From the NCBI GenBank assembly GCA_947258735.1, contig CAMYJJ010000139.1:1-7870 (forward strand): DNA of 7,870 nucleotides, given 5' to 3'. The notes below the pieces were generated by a model, which was not told where the DNA came from, did not search any database, and worked only from the letters and a program-made list of their open reading frames with translations. A program made the position numbers and the translations under genes. Position 1 is the stretch's first letter. Each line of letters opens with the position of its first letter. The DNA is from Thermodesulfovibrionia bacterium (lineage in GTDB: Bacteria > Nitrospirota > Thermodesulfovibrionia > UBA6902). Of this stretch, positions 5,886-7,870 are shown one piece after another.

Positions 5886-6335
5886 ATGAAATATATTGTT
5901 TTCATAATAGCAATAGTGCTTCTGGCTGGTTCAGCCGGAGCCGGCCATATGTTCAAAAATGGTGGTCAGGAAGGAAGACAGGGTTATACTGACAACCGGA
6001 TGGAGGGGTATAAATATTTTAGATGGGGAATGAATGAGATGGGTTACGGATGCGGGGATAACGGGTACGGTAGTATGGGACAGCATAATATCTTGTCCGG
6101 AATGACGGGTTTTGGGATGGGACCGGGTATGTGGGGATATGATGCGGGCAGGGATGACAAATTTCTTGATAATACTGCTGAATTGCGAAGAGAACTTCAT
6201 ATCAAACAGTTTGATTATAATGAGGCGCTCCGCAACAGGGAGATAACATCTGATGAATTAATAAAAATGGAAACTGAGATCCTTGAAATTGAAATGAATA
6301 TCAAGGAGAAGTGGTGGAACAAAACTGACGAGTGA
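5886..6335 (+). CDS. ZraP/CpxP-like periplasmic metal-binding protein, Met/Gly/Tyr-rich
   Basis: I chose the ATG at 5886. A GGGAG site lies 8 bases upstream, and this start places a signal peptide at the N-terminus (MKYIVFIIAIVLLAGSAGA, likely cleaved after A19). The in-frame ATG at 5847 would bury that signal. Of 149 residues, about 39-85 are low-complexity and rich in Gly, Met, Tyr and Trp, with M39, M49, M52, M64, M73, M78, M82, C56 and H67 as possible soft-metal ligands. Residues 92-142 form a charged helical hairpin (FLDNTAELRRELHIKQFDYNEAL...DELIKMETEILEIEMNIKEKW) typical of ZraP/CpxP/Spy periplasmic chaperones. Known family members buffer zinc or copper and modulate envelope-stress sensors. 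The product should act in the periplasm. No sensor kinase is visible in the window. Confidence 0.75.
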   Translation: MKYIVFIIAIVLLAGSAGAGHMFKNGGQEGRQGYTDNRMEGYKYFRWGMNEMGYGCGDNGYGSMGQHNILSGMTGFGMGPGMWGYDAGRDDKFLDNTAELRRELHIKQFDYNEALRNREITSDELIKMETEILEIEMNIKEKWWNKTDE

Positions 6336-6337
6336 TG

Positions 6338-6355
6338 AAAGGGTGACTTCCCTTT
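6338..6355. terminator. weak hairpin between convergent genes
   Basis: AAAGGG (6338-6343) and CCCTTT (6350-6355) form a 6-bp stem with a 6-nt loop, just after the TGA of the ZraP-like gene and before the convergent HMA gene's end. A GGGAC/GTCCC pair follows at 6356-6367. There is no T-tract on either side, so this is only a possible bidirectional terminator. Confidence 0.3.
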
Positions 6356-6376
6356 GGGACGTGTCCCCCATGTTAA

Positions 6377-6580
6377 TCAGCCCAATACGTTATAACCGGC
6401 ACTTTGAATTGCCCCGGATATTGCATCACTGCTTGTCTTTGATTCGTCAAAACTGACTGTAGCACTGCCGACTTCAACATCTGAAGAACTTACCCCATCC
6501 AGTGCTTCAACTGCTTTTTTAACCGCATCGACACAATGCTGGCAGCTCATGCCGTCAATTTTTATTGATACTTCTGTCAT
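6377..6580 (-). CDS. heavy-metal-associated (HMA) domain protein, CopZ-like metallochaperone
   Basis: This is a complete stand-alone HMA domain of 67 residues starting MTEVSIKIDGMSCQHC. The metal-binding motif GMSCQHC puts the ligands at C13 and C16. The rest follows the ferredoxin-like beta-alpha-beta-beta-alpha-beta pattern (VDAVKKAVEALDGV, VEVGSATVSFDESKTSSDAISGAIQSAGYNV). I chose the ATG at 6580 because GGAGGA lies 4 bases upstream; in-frame ATGs at 6592 and 6619 would add a non-family extension. Such proteins carry Cu(I), or less often other soft metals, in the cytoplasm to a P-type ATPase or regulator. No such ATPase is in the window. The gene is convergent with the ZraP-like gene, 41 bases apart, and together they suggest a metal-homeostasis setting. 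A mercury role (MerP) is less likely because there is no signal peptide. Confidence 0.9.
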   Translation of the reverse strand: MTEVSIKIDGMSCQHCVDAVKKAVEALDGVSSSDVEVGSATVSFDESKTSSDAISGAIQSAGYNVLG

Positions 6581-6793
6581 AATGTCCTCCATTCTATTAT
6601 AAGGAAATTGATTGTCCAATTGGATATCATCAATAATACAAAAAATAAAAGTAATAAGCCAAATACCGGAATTTGAAGTTATAGAGATTTAAATTAATAA
6701 AGTTTCTTCAGTTTGTATTTCGTTGATAATACCGACAAAGATTCAACATAGGAGAGGTAGTGAGGATACCAATAACACCTGCTAGTGAATGAA
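6581..6793. other. AT-rich intergenic stretch with no supported gene
   Basis: This run lies upstream of the HMA gene. It is AT-rich and contains no reading frame I can support. A TATAAT reads leftward at 6596-6601, but it would start transcription on top of the HMA ribosome binding site, so I do not call it a promoter. I see no hairpin or repeat of note in 6620-6793. Confidence 0.5.
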
Positions 6794-6984
6794 TTATAAT
6801 AAGCGGAGAATTACGGATTGCCAGGTGATATGTGTAGGGGCAGGTCTTGTGCCTGCCCTGTCTTTATCACCCATTGGCGAATCTACAGAATGGGCACCCA
6901 CAAGAGGTGCCCCTACAATGAATATGATCCCGTGTACATGATTCGGCATTATGATATATTCAGGAAATGATAGGGGGTCAGGGC
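6794..6984 (-). pseudogene. RAYT (REP-associated tyrosine transposase, Y1/HUH) fragment
   Basis: Read leftward, the frame encodes PEYIIMPNHVHGIIFIVGAP, which contains the signature MPNHxHGI. The HVH (codons at 6932-6940) is the HUH metal-binding pair of Y1-family IS200/RAYT transposases, which nick single-stranded DNA at REP hairpins. After this motif the frame passes through a REP palindrome (VGAPLVGAH...GTRPAPT) and stops at a TAA near 6794-6796. The N-terminal strand and the C-terminal part with the catalytic tyrosine are missing, and no proper start exists: the nearest, a TTG at 6991, falls in the neighbouring dyad. This is a dead remnant of about 60 residues, where full proteins usually run to about 150-250. 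Confidence 0.75.
6833..6917. repeat. REP pair (BIME-like) inside the RAYT remnant
   Basis: TGTAGGGGCA (6833-6842) and TGCCCCTACA (6908-6917) are perfect 10-bp inverted termini. Inside are two 7-bp hairpins: GGGCAGG/CCTGCCC (6838-6844 with 6852-6858) and GGGCACC/GGTGCCC (6892-6898 with 6906-6912). Two facing REP hairpins of this kind are the usual substrate of RAYT enzymes. Here they lie in frame within the transposase fragment itself. Confidence 0.75.
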
Positions 6985-7035
6985 TCGACAAACGACAAAT
7001 CAGGTTCTTAATAATTCTTGAATGTCGTTTGTCGA
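6985..7035. repeat. 51-bp dyad with perfect 13-bp arms
   Basis: TCGACAAACGACA (6985-6997) and TGTCGTTTGTCGA (7023-7035) are exact inverted copies across a 25-base spacer. The arms continue imperfectly inward (CCTGATT against CTTGAA). The dyad lies precisely between the RAYT remnant and the insertion sequence. It could be a dispersed hairpin repeat used as the target of the insertion, or an old end of another element. There is no T-tract, so it is not an obvious terminator. Confidence 0.7.
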
Positions 7036-7036
7036 C

Positions 7037-7870
7037 GGGCTGTTGCCCAAATAACTATAGAATAGGAAATTGTATAAAGTTATAATTACTGCATCAATCA
7101 TAACAAGGAGAGATAACGAATATGATGGGAATGCAGGAGCCGCCTCAAAGCAGTTTGTTCTATATCGGCATCAATATAGACAAACGTGTTAGAGCCAATC
7201 ATCCATTAAGGCGAATCAGAGAACAGGTAGACTTTGATTTCTCTTATAATGAAGTCAAAGACCTATACGGCAATAACGGCAACGTTTCAGTCCCGCCACC
7301 GATTATATTGAAGTTGATGCTGTTGCTTGTTTTTTATAATGTTCGCTCCGAAAGGGAATTGATGGATACCTTGCCTGAGCGAATTGATTGGCTCTGGTTT
7401 CTTGATTATGACCTTGACTCTGAAATACCCAACCACAGCATACTGTCCAAAGCCCGGAAAAAATGGGGCGTTGAGATATTCCAGAACTTCTTTGAGCGAA
7501 TTGTTATGCAATGTGTGGAAGCGGGGTTGGTAAACGGGAAAAAGATATTCGTAGATTCCAGTCTTGTAGACGCCAATGCTTCGAACAATTCAGTTATCGA
7601 CACCAAGAACCTGAAACACCAACTACACAAAAATTACAAGAAACTGGAAGCCCGGCTGGATGAGAAAGAGGAAAGCATAGACCCTTCCAGAAGATATGAG
7701 AAGAAGAACAAACGGTACATTTCCAGCACAGATCCTGACGCAGCCATAGTCAATCGGGGGAAGCCAAAACTTTCTTACCAGGTACATCGGGCTGTTGAGG
7801 GGCAAAACGAAATCATAACGGTAACAGACACAACGCCGGGAGATGTGAACGAAGCCCACTTGATGATTCC
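7037..7870 (+). mobile_element. IS1182-like insertion sequence, left end (runs off window)
   Basis: A DDE transposase gene begins at 7122, and the likely left boundary is near 7037. There GGGCTGTTGCCCAAATAAC has the look of an IS terminal repeat (GGCnnTGTTGC-type ends are common). It directly abuts the 13-bp dyad. The right end is outside the window, so neither the inverted repeat nor the target duplication can be checked. A TATAAT at 7081-7086 may drive the gene. Confidence 0.5.
7122..7870 (+). CDS. IS1182-family-like DDE transposase (3' end beyond window)
   Basis: The ATG at 7122 (second ATG at 7125) has an AAGGAGAG ribosome binding site about 9 bases upstream. The frame stays open for 249 codons to the window edge, so truncation here is only by the window. 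Residues ~25-125 form the N-terminal DUF772-type domain (VPPPIILKLMLLLVFYNVRSEREL, IDWLWFLDYDLDSEIPNHS, FSKAR-like LSKARKKWG). A linker leads to KIFVDSSLVDANAS (~141-154), where D145 is the probable first catalytic Asp of the RNase H fold. Then come STDPDAA, KPKLSYQVHRAVEG and IITVTDTTPGDVNEAHLM, the family's DDE_Tnp_1-type block. The remaining catalytic residues should lie beyond 7870. The protein would cut and join the ends of its own element. Confidence 0.85.
   Translation, partial: MMGMQEPPQSSLFYIGINIDKRVRANHPLRRIREQVDFDFSYNEVKDLYGNNGNVSVPPPIILKLMLLLVFYNVRSERELMDTLPERIDWLWFLDYDLDSEIPNHSILSKARKKWGVEIFQNFFERIVMQCVEAGLVNGKKIFVDSSLVDANASNNSVIDTKNLKHQLHKNYKKLEARLDEKEESIDPSRRYEKKNKRYISSTDPDAAIVNRGKPKLSYQVHRAVEGQNEIITVTDTTPGDVNEAHLMI

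Noticed and set aside
6596..6601. Leftward TATAAT as the HMA promoter
   Set aside because: Transcription would start at about 6589, on top of the Shine-Dalgarno sequence, leaving no usable leader.
6581..6619. N-terminal extension of the HMA protein
   Set aside because: The GGAGGA site sits immediately before the ATG at 6580, and the extension has no HMA similarity.
6833..7035. Possible CRISPR or attC-like array
   Set aside because: The repeats are inverted hairpins without regular direct repeats, spacers or an integrase gene.
5687..7193. Exact 13-mer CAAACGTGTTAGA at 5687-5699 and again at 7181-7193
   Set aside because: About one shared 13-mer is expected by chance in a window this size on both strands; one copy is in transposase coding sequence and the flanks do not match.
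7287..7859. Leftward frames of 74-78 codons near the right end
   Set aside because: They are antisense to the transposase, which reads continuously with family motifs on the plus strand.

Overview
The window looks like chromosomal DNA of a Gram-negative, moderately AT-rich bacterium (no exact GC count was made). It encodes a periplasmic metal-binding protein with a signal peptide, FtsX/MacB-type transporter subunits and envelope glycosyltransferases. The mix of short palindromic repeats, a REP-associated transposase remnant and a CxxC/HGICPxC module resembles environmental Nitrospirota or Deltaproteobacteria. That placement is an inference from general familiarity; no marker gene is present.

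Left part (1-2121): the first ~115 bases hold the start of an FAD-dependent oxidoreductase. It breaks off abruptly and is followed, in another frame, by the C-terminal half of a multi-spanning membrane glycosyltransferase. This is a deletion junction or an assembly chimera. A 49-residue membrane protein overlaps the end of that fragment, and a complete family 2 glycosyltransferase follows. These three belong to polyprenyl-linked sugar or envelope glycan synthesis. Two palindromic repeat units lie on either side of the GT2 gene.

Middle part (2122-5547): a small two-TM protein with a probable zinc-binding CxxC...CPxC tail is convergent with a leftward three-gene ABC operon. The operon reads permease, ATPase, second permease, with spacing or overlaps that imply translational coupling. 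The two permeases are diverged paralogues, probably a heterodimer working with one MacB/LolD-type ATPase. Only the first permease carries a CxC motif in its extracytoplasmic domain. The N-terminus of the second is encoded across a REP-like palindrome.

Right part (5548-7870): a TIR-bounded repeat precedes a rightward gene for a ZraP/CpxP-like, Met/Gly/Tyr-rich periplasmic protein with an extended -10 promoter. A CopZ-like HMA metallochaperone gene is convergent with it. Together with the ABC operon this suggests a metal or envelope-stress handling neighbourhood. The last ~1.1 kb is mobile debris: a dead RAYT (Y1/HUH) fragment containing a REP pair, a perfect 13-bp dyad, and an IS1182-like DDE transposase that runs off the window end.

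I found no CRISPR array, tRNA or rRNA. I see no clearly new system. The most notable items are the truncation junction, the repeat family with possible regulatory effects, the CxC heterodimeric ABC transporter and the nested mobile elements.
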